Positions 33,493 to 45,800 of a stretch of 64,000 nt of DNA are shown piece after piece; position 1 is the first letter of the stretch, and the number at the start of each line of letters is the position of its first letter. The DNA lies in NCBI GenBank assembly GCA_002943765.1, contig PQWQ01000008.1:868001-932000 (forward strand), in the 5' to 3' direction. Origin of the DNA: Psoroptes ovis. Taxonomy: Eukaryota > Arthropoda > Arachnida > Sarcoptiformes > Psoroptidae. A program made the position numbers and the translations under genes. The notes under the pieces are model-generated. The model had not been told where the DNA came from. It did no database searches and saw nothing but the letters and a program-made list of their open reading frames with translations.

Positions 33493-34433
33493 ATATATTC
33501 TTACAAGAATTTCAAAGAAATTCTTGAAATTCAAGAATTTCATTCGTTTGTTTTGGGAAATTCTTCGAAATTCAAAATGATTCCATGTCAAAACACTGTA
33601 TAGAAATGTCACTGAAATGTCAAAATTAGGGCTCCCAATTAGATAGGCTTAAGGGTCCTCTTAAAATTGACTGACTTTTAATTCTTGAAAATTCGTGAAG
33701 ATAAGTGGAAATGACAGATTCTTGATAGGCCAAGATGTCAAAGATTGTTAAGAGTGGTATGGTTTTGTTCGGAAATTTCCCGGGAATTTTTTTCTTAAAA
33801 TTTATCGGAATTTTACCCGGAATTTTTCCGAGAATTTTTTCTCGGATAATTTTCAGTCTCCAAAGGATCGATTGCCGAGAAAAACCACAAGTACCGAATA
33901 ATGATTCGACGGGTCCATCCATTTAAAAAAATCATGAAATTTTGTCGCTTGAAAAATTTTTGAAGCAAAGAAAATTTCTCGGAAATTCATCGGAAAATTT
34001 TCCGGGGAAAAAAAATCGATAAAACCAAAACGACCCTGACAGCTGACAAATGTCAAATTATCAGATTGTCATCTGTCGTTTTTTTGTCGAAGATTATTAT
34101 CGATTCGTAATTTTCGAAATGGACCGGGGGGCAGTACTCGTTTTTGGCTTGGTTGGGTCAGTCCACTAATGCTGGGATTCTCTTAAGTAATCGACCCCAC
34201 CGGTCGATAAGATCTTTCAAAGCCCCAGCCCCCTCAGATACTTATACATGTGATTTGACACATCTGAAAAGATAATTTATCACACCCGAATCATACCTCA
34301 CAGTAAATGGAGAGTGAAAATTGGCTTATACCCTCATCCTGTGTGCGTGTGTAAAGTATGTACCCTATTCAATAGGGTATAATCTTGAAACAATGAAACT
34401 AAGAAACAAAAAAAAATGAAAAAAAGTCCCTAC

Positions 34434-34516
34434 ACTTTGCAGTCGACAAAATAAGAATATTGCTGCGAATTGAACGCAATGATGGTGCCTGACAGGCGCC
34501 TGTCGTGTGCGAACGG
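34434..34516 (-). mobile_element. Family C element
   Basis: ACTTTGCAGTCGACAAAAT at the left; GGTGCCTGACAGGCGCCTGT then CGTGTGCGAACG at the right. The right part is itself palindromic (GACAGGCGCCTGTC). Confidence 0.65.
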
Positions 34517-34693
34517 CATTTAATTCATTAATAATGAAAATAAATCATATTTACGAGAGAAAACATTGAAAAAATGTGAAAAACAAAAACAAAAATGGAA
34601 TTTTTTTTTCACGGGAAAACTTTCATAAATTACGTATATCGGGAACATAAGATTTTATTCATTGATATGATTCGTTGACATGATTTGTTCCGC

Positions 34694-34715
34694 TCCTCTC
34701 TCTCTCTCTCTCTCT
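34694..34715. repeat. (TC)n microsatellite
   Basis: About ten TC units. Confidence 0.9.
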
Positions 34716-35011
34716 GTTCGCTCTTTCTCGTGTGTTTCACAAATTTTCACCGAAATTTTTCCGAGCAAAGTTCCCTGAAACAAAATATCCCGACCGTTAT
34801 CTATCAACGAATTCCCGTACTTTTTACCGGAATATTCTCTCGCTCGTTCGTTTGTTTGTTCGCATCGAAAGAATCTAAGAATTTTCGTTGTTCGGCAAAT
34901 CTTTCGGCAATTCTGTTTCAAAAAATTCTATTCGTAAATATGAATTATGAGTTTTTGCCGTGTATTCTTCATGATTTGAGAAATGAGAATTTCTCATTTG
35001 GCCAAAATGAT

Positions 35012-35103
35012 TGATTGTCCGAAAAGTTTTTGCGTATTCGAATCAATGATAATCAATGAGAATGCTCGGTGAAAAAATCGGCCCGAACTTTTCGGACAAG
35101 CTA
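35012..35103. mobile_element. Family A hairpin element 25
   Basis: GATTGTCCGAAAAGTTTTTG…CCGAACTTTTCGGACAAGC; 13 bp outer pairing, longer interior. Confidence 0.8.
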
Positions 35104-36670
35104 GAATTTTGATTTGTTTTTTTTTGATTTTTTCTATCTTTGGCCCAAATCAAAATTCTTTTATCAAATTCTTCCAAAAACGAATCCATAATTTGATTTC
35201 TCAAATTCTCGAATTCTTCTTTGATCATTTTTGGATTCTTTGAAAGATGATTTGTACGAATGTTTTGATTTTGATTATGATTCTGATTATGAATTCGAAG
35301 CTGAACAATATGAGATATGAATTATGAATGATTCTAAATTTGATATGAGATTCAGAATAGAAATGATCTGATTTACAATTCTTGATTCTGTGATAATGAT
35401 CAGATGATAATGATGATGTAATTGATTCTTGATGATGATCTGATGATTCTGGTGAATCACGAATTTTTTTCCGAGGTCCACGGCCCCTGAACGTTTCGGG
35501 TCCATGGCGGGGGGCGGGGTGGGAGAAAAATTCTTTTTTTAAGATTTGGACCCAGTCATTGACTAGATACATTCAAAATGCTCCAAGTTCTTTGAAAGAT
35601 TACTTGGTCACTTAGACTGACGGAAAGATTTGTAAAGATTTGACCCTTGACCGATGAGGAAGAACGACCCTTGGTATCAGTGAAAAACCTTTGAAAACTA
35701 AGGTACAAAGGTACCAAGGAGCAAATGCTAAATCCATTCAATTATGATCGGAATCATTTTGATTGATTCATTCATTGATTGAATCGATCGATGATTGATC
35801 ACTAAAAATTAGCCGAAATGAATACATGTTCAACAATGTATCTTCAAAAATTTTGAAACCTCAAACCTTATGAAATTTGACACATTTACAGTCATCTGTA
35901 CATGGTGTAGACATGAATATCGTTACAGATTTACTGTGTAACAATGATTTCCATTGATTGAAATGTCAAAAACTTTACAAAAGTCAAAATCTAAAATCGA
36001 AATGTATCGATCAATGATTGATCGATCGTTTCTTCAAGTTGTTCTTGTTATATATGCGCGTCTTAAATGATGTTTATTATGTACAAATTATTTCGACTCT
36101 TAGGATTATAGAATTTTTTCTCGGGTAAATTTCCGAAATTCTGAACAAGAAGAATTTCCGAAAACATTTCCAAGTAAATCAGAATCCTTTGAAGTCATGA
36201 ATCAATGTATTCATTAGTTTTACAGACAGAATCCCGAAGAACTCAAAAGAATATTCTTATATCGATTGAATTATTCTAAGACTTATTTGTAACTCGTTCA
36301 TCGTCTTTGGTGCGTATTCTTGATTTGATTCAAATTGAAACAAATTCAATGATCGGAGAATCGCATCAAGAATTTCGGGGCCAATTCTAGGTTCCTTTTA
36401 ATTGATTAACATAATCAATCGATGTGTGTGCTTACAGTGTATGCATGAATAAACTGAATACGGTGATCGACCCAGGAATAACGGTCCAAGGCCCTTGGAC
36501 CATTGAGGATTTTTTTTTTTCGAACTCCTCGAGGAGTCTAAGACCATGGATTAATGATTCAAAAATTACGTCTCAGAAAAAAAACTTTTTGATACAAATT
36601 ATTTGAGGGAAATTCATATCAGTGAACTCTCCAAAAAAAAAAATACAAAATCAAAAATTACTGAATCAAC
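35104..36670. other. Gene-free stretch
   Basis: GATTCTGATTATGA-type simple sequence at 35260-35460, a G-rich patch at 35506-35523 (three G-runs only), and TCGATCGATGATTGATC near 35775-35800. No gene seen. Confidence 0.5.
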
Positions 36671-36760
36671 GAGGTTGTCCGAAAAGTTTTTTCGTGTTGA
36701 ATCAATGCTAATTAATCGAAACGTCTATTGAAAATCGGTCAGAACTTTTTGGACAACCTC
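36671..36760. mobile_element. Family A hairpin element 26
   Basis: GAGGTTGTCCGAAAAGTTTT…AGAACTTTTTGGACAACCTC; complementary outermost GAGG/CCTC. Confidence 0.85.
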
Positions 36761-38616
36761 AGAGATATTTCAACAACAACACAAAAAATCAATGAGATAA
36801 TGAATTTTATTGATTTTTGCTTTTCATCATAGACAAATGAAAAATCTTCATACACATAGACAACATATTGAGTATGGGATGTTTTTCATTGAAATCGCTC
36901 ATTGAAAACATTCATAATTGAAGAATTAACAAAAGTAATTCAACGTACAGCTCGGCAGCATTGAGACTGATGCATTGAATTGCCTGGTTTTTAAGGTGCC
37001 AGACAGGCGCCCGTCGAGTTCTAAGACGAAAATTCTTTTTTTCCAATTTCGCTGATAAATTCATTTTTTCAAGAACTTCAAGATCTTTAGAATTTATCTT
37101 GGGAAAGATAATGATTTAATCAAACAATCTTTGAGAGAATGAATCATTGAAATGATAAGAACAAGCTCTTCAAGAACAAGAATATTGTCTACGATTCTAA
37201 CTTCAAGAGTCTATAGAATTTGCTCCCAAAATAATTCTCCAAAATTGATTTTTTCTGGAAAATTTCCAAAAAAAAAATTGAAATTTTTCGGGAAATTTTC
37301 AAAACAGAATATTCTTATCAAAGAATTTTGAAATTCTGCATTAATTCTACAAAGATTTTTTCAAAGATTAAATGTTTTTAAAAAAATGAAGAATTTCGTT
37401 TTTCTCTTTAAAATTTTCTTCCTGAATAATAATAAGATTCTGGGAATCACGTGATTTTGTTTTTTACAATTTTGGTGCCCATCAATTCTTAAAGAATTCT
37501 CCCAGAATTTCAGACTTAATTCTTTAAAATCGCCTATTTAATCCCTAAAAATGATTAAATAATCAGAAATGAATCATTTCGAGCCGGATTCAATGTTTGA
37601 ATTAGCTGGGAATTAGTGTGCTTACTTGAAGGGCCTTAGAAAGCCTCAACAATCACCATACGGGCCAAGGCTTAGAATTTAAGAAATTAAGAATTTTAAA
37701 TTTGAAATTTTCGGAAAAATTCGATATTAATAATCCGTGATTAATAAACAATATCATTGATCTGATAATTGAATTCTATTCAATTATAATAAGCCTTAAC
37801 CTTTGCCCGCGCATTTATTTCAATTTAGTTTTTTGTTTGTCCATATTTTTGCATCCAAAGAATGCTCAATTTCTTATGGAATCCAGAAAAAAAATTGAGA
37901 AAATTCACAAATTCTGTGATACATTAGAATTTTCGGTTTTTATTTTTGACCAAACGAAAATCGAATGCAAAGTTCATGATTCAATTTGCTCAAATGAATC
38001 CTTTGAATATTCTTTTTAAAAAAAAATTTTCCACATCAATCAATTCATATTAAATTATGCACTCAAGTTCATTGATGCATTTGAATCTCATTGAATCATT
38101 GAATTTATTTATCTAATATCATTGAGTTTATTGACTTGAAAATTATTCTTATCAAATCTCGAAGATCAAATTGCTTTGAATTCTGCAGAATTTTTGACGA
38201 AATTTCTAAGAAAAAAAATTTCCGAGGAAATTTTCTTATGCAGAATTCCAGGGAAATTTTCTGAACATTCGTTTTAAAGGGGTCGCAGAGAGAAGGCACA
38301 TTTTCAGACTATTTCTTACGAGTCCCAACGGACCCTGGATTGACCTTCGACGAACCCTGGATTAACCCTCGATAAACCTTAGCAAGTGAATCACCAGAGA
38401 AACGGGTGCACCAAAAAGCCAAAACGTGCGCAGCGATGTTAAATAAACGAAAATCATTGAACATTACGCAATTTCGTGCCATGAAATTGAAAAATTTCTC
38501 TTATTCGACTTATCATTGAAATTTTCCTGGAACTTTCTCAAGACTGTTCCGCATCCATTTTATCAAGATACATACATCTTGATTGTGAAATATCGACATG
38601 TACGGATCTTGAAATG
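36761..38616. other. Gene-free stretch rich in AAGAATTC-like words
   Basis: AGAATT, GAACAAG and AAAATTTCC words dominate 37030-37560; GGAAATTTTC patches at 37255-37305 and 38190-38265. No gene seen; the 37837-38019 frame is not convincing. Confidence 0.5.
36951..37026 (-). mobile_element. Family C element
   Basis: ACAGCTCGGCAGCA at the left; GGTGCCAGACAGGCGCCCGT then CGAGTTCTAAG at the right. Confidence 0.55.
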
Positions 38617-38704
38617 ATTAGGTCGGGTGTCCATTAAGTTCTAACCGCAGAAATCAATGGAAACGTTCCCAGGAAACCGTCACAAACTTTACGGACGACT
38701 CAAT
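38617..38704. mobile_element. Family A hairpin element 27, degenerate
   Basis: TTAGGTCGGGTGTCCATTAAG…CAAACTTTACGGACGACTCA; recognisable by order and spacing. Confidence 0.55.
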
Positions 38705-38891
38705 GTTTACTCAAAATTTTGAATTGCCTCTAGGCTAATTAATCAAATTTTGAAATTTTCAAAAAAAAAAAAAATTTAATTAATCAAATGTAAATCACCT
38801 TTTTAATCGCTTGTTTGTTCCTCGTAAAATTTATCAAAAAAATCAATCAGGTGATGACCTCACAAGTGATTAATGACTGATTTGATAATTC

Positions 38892-38932
38892 GGAGAAATT
38901 TCACGGGAAAAATATTTTCCCGTGAAATTTCC
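38892..38932. repeat. 41-bp near-perfect palindrome
   Basis: GGAGAAATTTCACGGGAAA, a short A/T centre, and TTTTCCCGTGAAATTTCC. It belongs to the GGGAAATTTTCCC-type words but is longer and cleaner than the others. Confidence 0.7.
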
Positions 38933-38976
38933 ATGTCCGCAAAACCTGCCGCGTAAGGCAAACAATTTTCACCTTT

Positions 38977-39050
38977 GCGACCGACCATGTTATCTCTTGG
39001 AACGAGATTTTCATCCCGATCACGCCAAGCTAAGCGCCTGTCGAGCAAAG
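38977..39050 (-). mobile_element. Family C element
   Basis: CCTTTGCGACCGACC at the left, AAGCGCCTGTCGAGCAAAG at the right. Confidence 0.5.
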
Positions 39051-40212
39051 TCGAGCTTCGAATGTTTTTGTCACTTGCTGAGTGATGAATGGATTCATTT
39101 TTTTTGTTAATTACCTTTTAAGGCATTGAGGTTATGTTTTTTCTTTTCAAAGGTGGATCTGTATATATGGTATAATCACATTCATCAAATCAAATGATTC
39201 ATAAACAATTGACAAATGACATAACCTTGTTAATTCACGGGTGGAGTTGATACTTTGTTGTTTACCCGATACTTTGTTCATGGATTATTTGTTAGATTTA
39301 AACCTATTAATTTCAAATCCATTAATAATGTTTATTCCAATCTAATAGGGTTTATACCTCATAGCTTCATTCATTAATTTTCAAAAAACTAAAATTTCAA
39401 CGTTTAAAGCAGCGAAATTCGTTGTTCAATCACTTGAGGGTAAAGGCTAAAGCTCAAGCTCATCATTTCTCCCTGTCCGAACAGGGTATGTACCTCATTA
39501 CCCCCTTATGATCAGGGCATGTACCTAATAACCTTTTATAACCTCATGTACATTAACGATTTTCGTTAATCATTGATCTGTTTCGATGATAATATTGACG
39601 ACATGACACTACATGATGAAAAACATCCAGATGATTGATTTGCTTGATTTGATTTTTAAACAAAACCAGTTTAATTTCGAGGTTTTTAAATTTCGAGGTT
39701 AACCTTTTAAATTAGGTGGTTTTTATCAAGGGTAGTAATGATGGTGTCTTGATGACAAAAAAAAAATTGGTTTTTTGGTTGATTGATTTTTAATTACCTA
39801 AAAGGTTTTGACCCCTGTTTGAAATGGAGAACGGGGGATGAGGACACGGTGAATCGATGGCGCCCGAAGGGCGCCTGTCGAGCGCAAGAGATTTGGCATT
39901 GTGAAATTAATCTTCAAAATTAATTTTCAAAAATTGAAACGTATAATTTTTGACAAATTAAAAAATTAATTATTTCACAAAGTATCGTTGCGCAAATTAA
40001 GCAATCAAATAAATGGCGAAATGGCATTTTTGGCAGCGTTTTTGCGCTTCGTAGCACTTTGTAGCTTCTTCTTCTTCTTCTCGCTCTTGAGCTTTCGACT
40101 GTGTAATTATCATTACATGGATACACTCGGAGTTATATGATGTCATTGAATTATAACATGAATATGAATAATTAAATAATTTAAAAAAAATTTATAATTG
40201 TAATTAAACGAC
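39051..40212. other. Gene-free stretch with repeated GGTATGTACC words
   Basis: AGGGTATGTACCTCATTACC, AGGGCATGTACCTAATAACC and ATAACCTCATGTACA follow each other at 39484-39555. A frame at 39920-40126 (minus) is Arg-rich but unsupported. Confidence 0.5.
39830..39889 (-). mobile_element. Family C element, short
   Basis: GGCGCCCGAAGGGCGCCTGT then CGAGCGCAAG; the GGCGCC…GGCGCC inner palindrome is prominent, left end unclear. Confidence 0.55.
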
Positions 40213-40295
40213 AATTAGGTTGTCCGAAAAGTTCTTGCCGATTTTTCAATTATTCGCTACGATATAACCGGCAAAAACTTTCAGGACAACCTAAT
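40213..40295. mobile_element. Family A hairpin element 28, near consensus
   Basis: TTAGGTTGTCCGAAAAGTTC then TTGCCGATTTTTCAAT; right side ATAACCGGCAAAAACTTTCAGG then ACAACCTAA-TA. Best reference copy for family A: it has the same inner CTTGCCG as family B. Confidence 0.9.
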
Positions 40296-40490
40296 ATTTC
40301 TTTACCAATGAGAAAACTATAGAAACAAACACACACAGAAAACATTACGAAACAATTCGAAATAATTTAAAACAATTGAAATTTGAGAGGATCAAATAAT
40401 TAAATGTTTTTTGATGAAATTTTAAAAATTAATTAAAAACTAATTAAGAACTAATTAAAATTAATTGTGAAAATTTGAAATGAAAATCTC

Positions 40491-40597
40491 AGAGGTTGTC
40501 CGAAAAGTTCTTTCCTCATTTGAATCAATGAAGTAATCATTGATTCGAATGTTTATTCGAAATCACTGAGCTTCGTCCACGAACTTTATGGCCACTG
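40491..40597. mobile_element. Family A hairpin element 29, right arm decayed
   Basis: GAGGTTGTCCGAAAAGTTCT is intact; the partner is only GAACTTTATGGCCAC. The interior is longer (107 bp total) and has its own hairpin around TGATTCGAATG. Confidence 0.5.
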
Positions 40598-40767
40598 ACC
40601 ACCGAATGAATCATTCGGAATCGAAATGACCGATTATTGTGGCTTGAATAAGTGCTGTTCCGCACAGTCATTCAATCACCGAATATTCTGCCAGATGACG
40701 AATCGGAACGAGGCGAAAATTCTCGGAATTCTTCGAAATTCAGTCTTCATACGAATTCTTCGTGAAG

Positions 40768-40842
40768 ATGTCCGAAAAGTTCTAAGGGGATTTTCAATAG
40801 ACATTGATTGGATTGAACCGACGCAAACTTTCCGGACAACCA
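40768..40842. mobile_element. Family A hairpin element 30
   Basis: AGATGTCCGAAAAGTTCTAA…GCAAACTTTCCGGACAACC. Confidence 0.75.
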
Positions 40843-41775
40843 ACCAACCAGTCAAACTAAATCCAACCAGCCTCACTTCAAATGAACACTTTGTACGAAT
40901 CATACACAGACACATCGAAGAATTAACACGAAAGAAACGGTTTATGTTCATTTCGTATGAAGGAATAATGTAACAACTATTTGAAATAATCTAAAAGGTC
41001 ATTGGTCTCCATGTTTTTTTTTGCAAAAGCTACAACATTTAAACATATTCATTCATACATCCACTCATACATTCACCACCAAACAACATTGAAACAAACA
41101 CGATAATCATCGTGTTTGTCGTTATGGTTATGTAATTACACTCATATATATACGAGTGAATGGTGATTTTCGAATGAATTTAACTCGAGCCAATGAATGA
41201 ATGAATTAAATGATTTTGGCTGCTGCGCCGGGTTTTCGATCATCGATCGTTGGCAGAGATCGTTGGTTGGCTGAAGAAAACTGGCTGAACTTTTGGCAAA
41301 TAAACACGAACAAAACTGGCTAAAAATTGGCTCGAAATTGGCTTGAAAACTGGTTAAACGAATTGCTGCAGATAAATGATTTGAGAATTTTTGAATAGCT
41401 TGCGGGGCAAGGATACGGGGTTGGAGTAATAAGGATAAGGGCTTGAAGTTGGCCGAAAAATTCAAGGTATTTCGAGCCAACCATGCCAACTATCGCAACT
41501 AACTTGTCATCATCATTGACGAAAGTTAATATAAGGTTATAACCTTATAATTATTTTGTCCACCGAAGAAAATTAAAATTTCATCCTAAAGCTAATCACA
41601 TCTATTTAAGTGGTCGAAAAACGACCATGAATAAATCATTTAACCCTTTTTTCTGATCAGATAAAACAAGCTGAAAAATTGAATTTCATTTTAAATGGCA
41701 GCTAATCAACAAGGGTTATACGCCAGTTAAACCGATAAGGTTATGTTTTCTTATCTTAAAAATTCGTAATCGAAA
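40843..41775. other. Gene-free stretch
   Basis: Contains repeated TTGGCTGAA/AACTGGC words at 41255-41350 and the palindrome ATAAGGTTATAACCTTAT at 41531-41548. No gene seen. Confidence 0.5.
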
Positions 41776-41850
41776 CCAGTCCGAAAAGTTCATACGGGTA
41801 ATATCGAATAAAACTCATGGAAATTGGCGTAAAAACTTTTCGGTCAATCA
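41776..41850. mobile_element. Family A hairpin element 31
   Basis: CCAGTCCGAAAAGTTCAT…AAAACTTTTCGGTCAATC; GTC for GAC in the right arm. Confidence 0.7.
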
Positions 41851-42765
41851 TTATATCATTAATAAATATATCATTGTCAATGAAAATATTCGAAAAATTC
41901 GATGATAATCAAAATAAGTCACCATTGATGAATGCCATGCATATTTAATGAGATATACATTCAAGATGTGTTTCTCAAGTAGAAACTTGTTTTTGAATTT
42001 TTTCGAATTATTTCGATTTTACTTCGATTTGTGACTGATCTGAGATTTATTTGAAATGGATCATCAAAGATCTCCATAGAATCACATGGACTTCTACCTC
42101 AAACTTTCGATTGGATTTACTCAAAGTGATATTCATGGATTTATGTAGATTTCCATAGGAATTTCAAAGGATTTCCAAAGAAATTTCAAAGGGATATTCA
42201 CTGGATTTTCATAAATTTAAGTAGATTATAGATATTCGAAATAAATATTCATAGATTACTTCAGGGATTCCAATGGATTTACATGGATTTTTAATATGAT
42301 TTTCTTCATCAATTGATCATTTCCAATCGATCTCGATACATATCAATTTGGATTAAAATTGAATTAAAATCAGATTTAAATTGGATTAAAATTTAATTGA
42401 AACAATTTCGCAACAATTTGAAAATGTTTCGATATATTGAATACGTGTTTAATGGAATACGTGCTCCATAAATTGCGCGTGTTTCACATGAAATACATGT
42501 GTGTTACGTGCTTGTAACGTGTTTTCAATTGAAAAATCTCATAGTTTATGGGAAAATTTCCCATAAATTTTCTTAATCAAATTACTTAAGTGTTTCTTAT
42601 GCTACCAATGCCATTGAATATGTTTAAGATGAGAACAACAAGCAAGAAGAAAATTTATGGAAATGTTTCAAATAAGAAATTCAAAGCTTATTGGAACAAA
42701 TCAAATCGAAAAATGTGTAACATATTTTATGAAACATTTTTTTTTCGTGAATTAATTTTTTGATG
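41851..42765. other. Gene-free stretch with two simple-sequence zones
   Basis: CATGGATTT/AAAGGATTTCC-like units repeat loosely over 42060-42300. Six ACGTG or ACATG words cluster at 42443-42525. Confidence 0.5.
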
Positions 42766-42843
42766 GACTTGTCCGGAAAGTTTTTGCGGTAAAAAACGAA
42801 TGAATTCAATTGAAAAATCGGTCAAAACTTTTCGGACAACCAC
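42766..42843. mobile_element. Family A hairpin element 32
   Basis: ACTTGTCCGGAAAGTTTTTG…TCAAAACTTTTCGGACAACC. Confidence 0.8.
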
Positions 42844-45800
42844 CGAATTCGCATCAAAATTATTCAGAAATCGTTTTGTCAATTTACATCAATAATATTC
42901 AAAGCTATTTATGCGTATTTAATGTGTGTGTGTGTGTGTAAATATTGGAAATTATTCAATGATTCATTCATTGAATTGAATTGAATTGAATTTCAATGAA
43001 TAATTACATATTAAATGTATGTAATTAATTTTCAAACGAATTAATTAAATTCGAGTATTCACATAGTTAAACGTAATTGAAATCTACAGGCGCTCATAAG
43101 GGGACATTAATCAATTACAATCAAAATACGTTTTCCTTGATTGAAAATTCATTGATTTCAATGGGATTTCTTTGAGATTTCTACGGGGTTTTGTTTCTGT
43201 GAAATTTCAGCTGGTAGCCGAGTGCAAAGCGAGAGAAATTATTGGTGAGGACTTGGGCTTACCTTTGGTATTTGCGGCTGTTTGTTTGGCTGCTGAATTC
43301 GTTGGAAATCGTTGATGGAATTATTAGTTGATTTGAATTAGTTAACTGATGAATAATCTCGCTGAATAAATCAGAAATTTTATGTTGATTTTAATTAGAA
43401 ATTGATTAATTAATTAATTATGTAAATCACGTTTGAAGGTTATAGTCTTTATTATTTTTTCTTTGGAAATTTGATTTGTAATCAACGAAGGAAACGAAAG
43501 AAAAACGTTCACAAAACACGCATTCTTATTGAATTTGCAAACAGTGTAGCACGAGAGGATGAAGAATTTAAGAAGATCGAATTATGAAGATCTGTGAATT
43601 TAAGATTTTAACCCTTTGAACACTGAATTTTGACTTGATTTACAACCATTGAATCCTATTGGAATCGAACGGCTTTGCACTGAAATCAAAACAACAAAAA
43701 CTCATGAAGCTCGATTACACGCATTGATTTCGGTTGAGATTCACTGTAAAATTCAATGATTCATTGTGCACGTGTTTGGTGTGTTGTTTACGTGTTTGTT
43801 TGTTGTCGTTGAATCAAATGATATCAATGAAAAAAAATGTGCCACAGATGATTATTGAAGATTCACCATGAGAAGATTCATGCGAGCATGTCGTAAACAA
43901 ATGCGATGATAACGTGTGGATGGACATTTGTCCAAAAGTCGATGTTTGAATGAATGAATGAATGGATGAAATTGAATGGGATGATAATGACACTGATAAT
44001 GATGATGGCAATAATCACCGATTTTGAATGACAAATGACCAATTAATGTTCAATGTCAATGATGTTGCTGCTGATTACTGTTGCAGTTGATTTGCCGTTG
44101 TTTGAAGTCATTTTTGAAGAATAATTGAATGAGAAAGTGACCATAAGTGACACATACACACACACACACAAATGACAAATTTAAATTTTGTTTAATTAAT
44201 TTTTAATTAATTAATTAATCATGGATCAATTTGAATTTAATTTGAAACTGAATCATCAGAATCACCATGGAATCATCATCAAAGTCCATATATGATCATC
44301 TCGCATTGAAACAAATTTAAACAATTTTTGAACTGAATTTATTTTAATTCAGTTTCATTGAATTAAATTAATTTTAATTTAGTTTGATTTAAACTTAGTT
44401 AAATTTAATTTAGTTTCAATTCATGGTTCACAAATACATAAATAAATAATATTCACAATGTTATCATTATCGATTTGTGTGTCCATGTAAGAACAATAAA
44501 CAATCTCAAACAATCATAAACAACAACAGGTGATATTTCTGTATTTCCATTTATTTGCATTCATTTGCATTGAATAAAATTCATTCATTCATTCTTAGAC
44601 CAGGTGATTTCAATAAGTATAAGGTTGTACATAGTAAGATTGAAAATTAAAAATCACATCAGGTAAACATAACCAATATATGTGTATGTTAACACTACTT
44701 GTTTAAGCTATTGTTTACCTGTTAATATGTTTTTACCTGTTTACTGCTGTTGCTGTTGCTGCTGGTGCTAAATGCTGTGTTGATATGGTCATGTTAAGAC
44801 AAGTGGTTCGTGCGTACATTGACCATCGAAGCATTTAAAGTCGAAGGCTCAGTCGAAGCCTTAGTCAAATCTTTTTCAATTCAAAGATAATGACTACGAT
44901 CATCATCAATAAACACTACCACCACCACCACCACCACGACCACCGAAGATTATTTGTTCATATAAAACACATTTCAATACAGAGCTAAAACATGAAATTG
45001 GCTAATCACCACTGGTGGTGAATATATTCAAGGAATAGTTAAGATTTTCAATGAATTTCAATGAAATTCTAAGATGTACAAAGACTAAGATGAAGATTGT
45101 GTTGAAGAAGTGGTAAATGTGGTATCTTCAATTGATTCGTTTGCGTATTGATGAATTGATTGTGATAATGTCACGACTATGACGATGACGTTCACTATGG
45201 ATGATAATTTCCCATTAATTTCCCTCGAATGGAAATTAGCATTAATTGATTCAAGATGAAGGATTTAACATGTGCAAGATGGTTAAAGATGTATATGGTG
45301 GAAGATATTCAAAGATGAAACTCTCGATTCAACTCAAGGTATATGTTTATGAGGTATAAGTCTTACACGTACGATGTTTATGGGAATTTCAGTACGTGCA
45401 CACTTCGCATCATCATCAGTGATGGATTCAATACTTGTTGGTGATGTGTTCTGTTGTTGTTGTCGGTGGATGTTGTTTGGTGGGATATTTTTGGCTGAAT
45501 TTGTGTGTCGAAAGGATTGAAGATGCATCAAACCATTGCTATCTGCTATTGCTTGATGGCTTGTTGGATGCTTTTTTCAGCTTTCAAAGAATTTACATTG
45601 AAATGTGATTCACAATTCATGATTATTTGTCATTGAATTTCTTGAATTTTTGAATATTTTATTCAAAAATGAATGATGTATCTGAATGATGATCAATTGA
45701 ATGAATGATGGTTTGAAATATGTTTTGTGTGTTGTTGATTGGTTGTTGAAAGGATTCAATGAAGATCGACGAAGCAATGTATCAGTGATTGATGATGGTC

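Larger units (their letters stand above)
33493..35011. other. Gene-free stretch
   Basis: GGGAAATTTCCCGGGAATTT-like patches at 33765-33850 and 33965-34010; hairpin TACCCTATTCAATAGGGTAT at 34361-34380; (TC)n at 34694-34715. No gene seen. Confidence 0.5.

Noticed and set aside
35506..35523. Third G-quadruplex
   Set aside because: Only three separated G-runs (6, 4 and 3 G).
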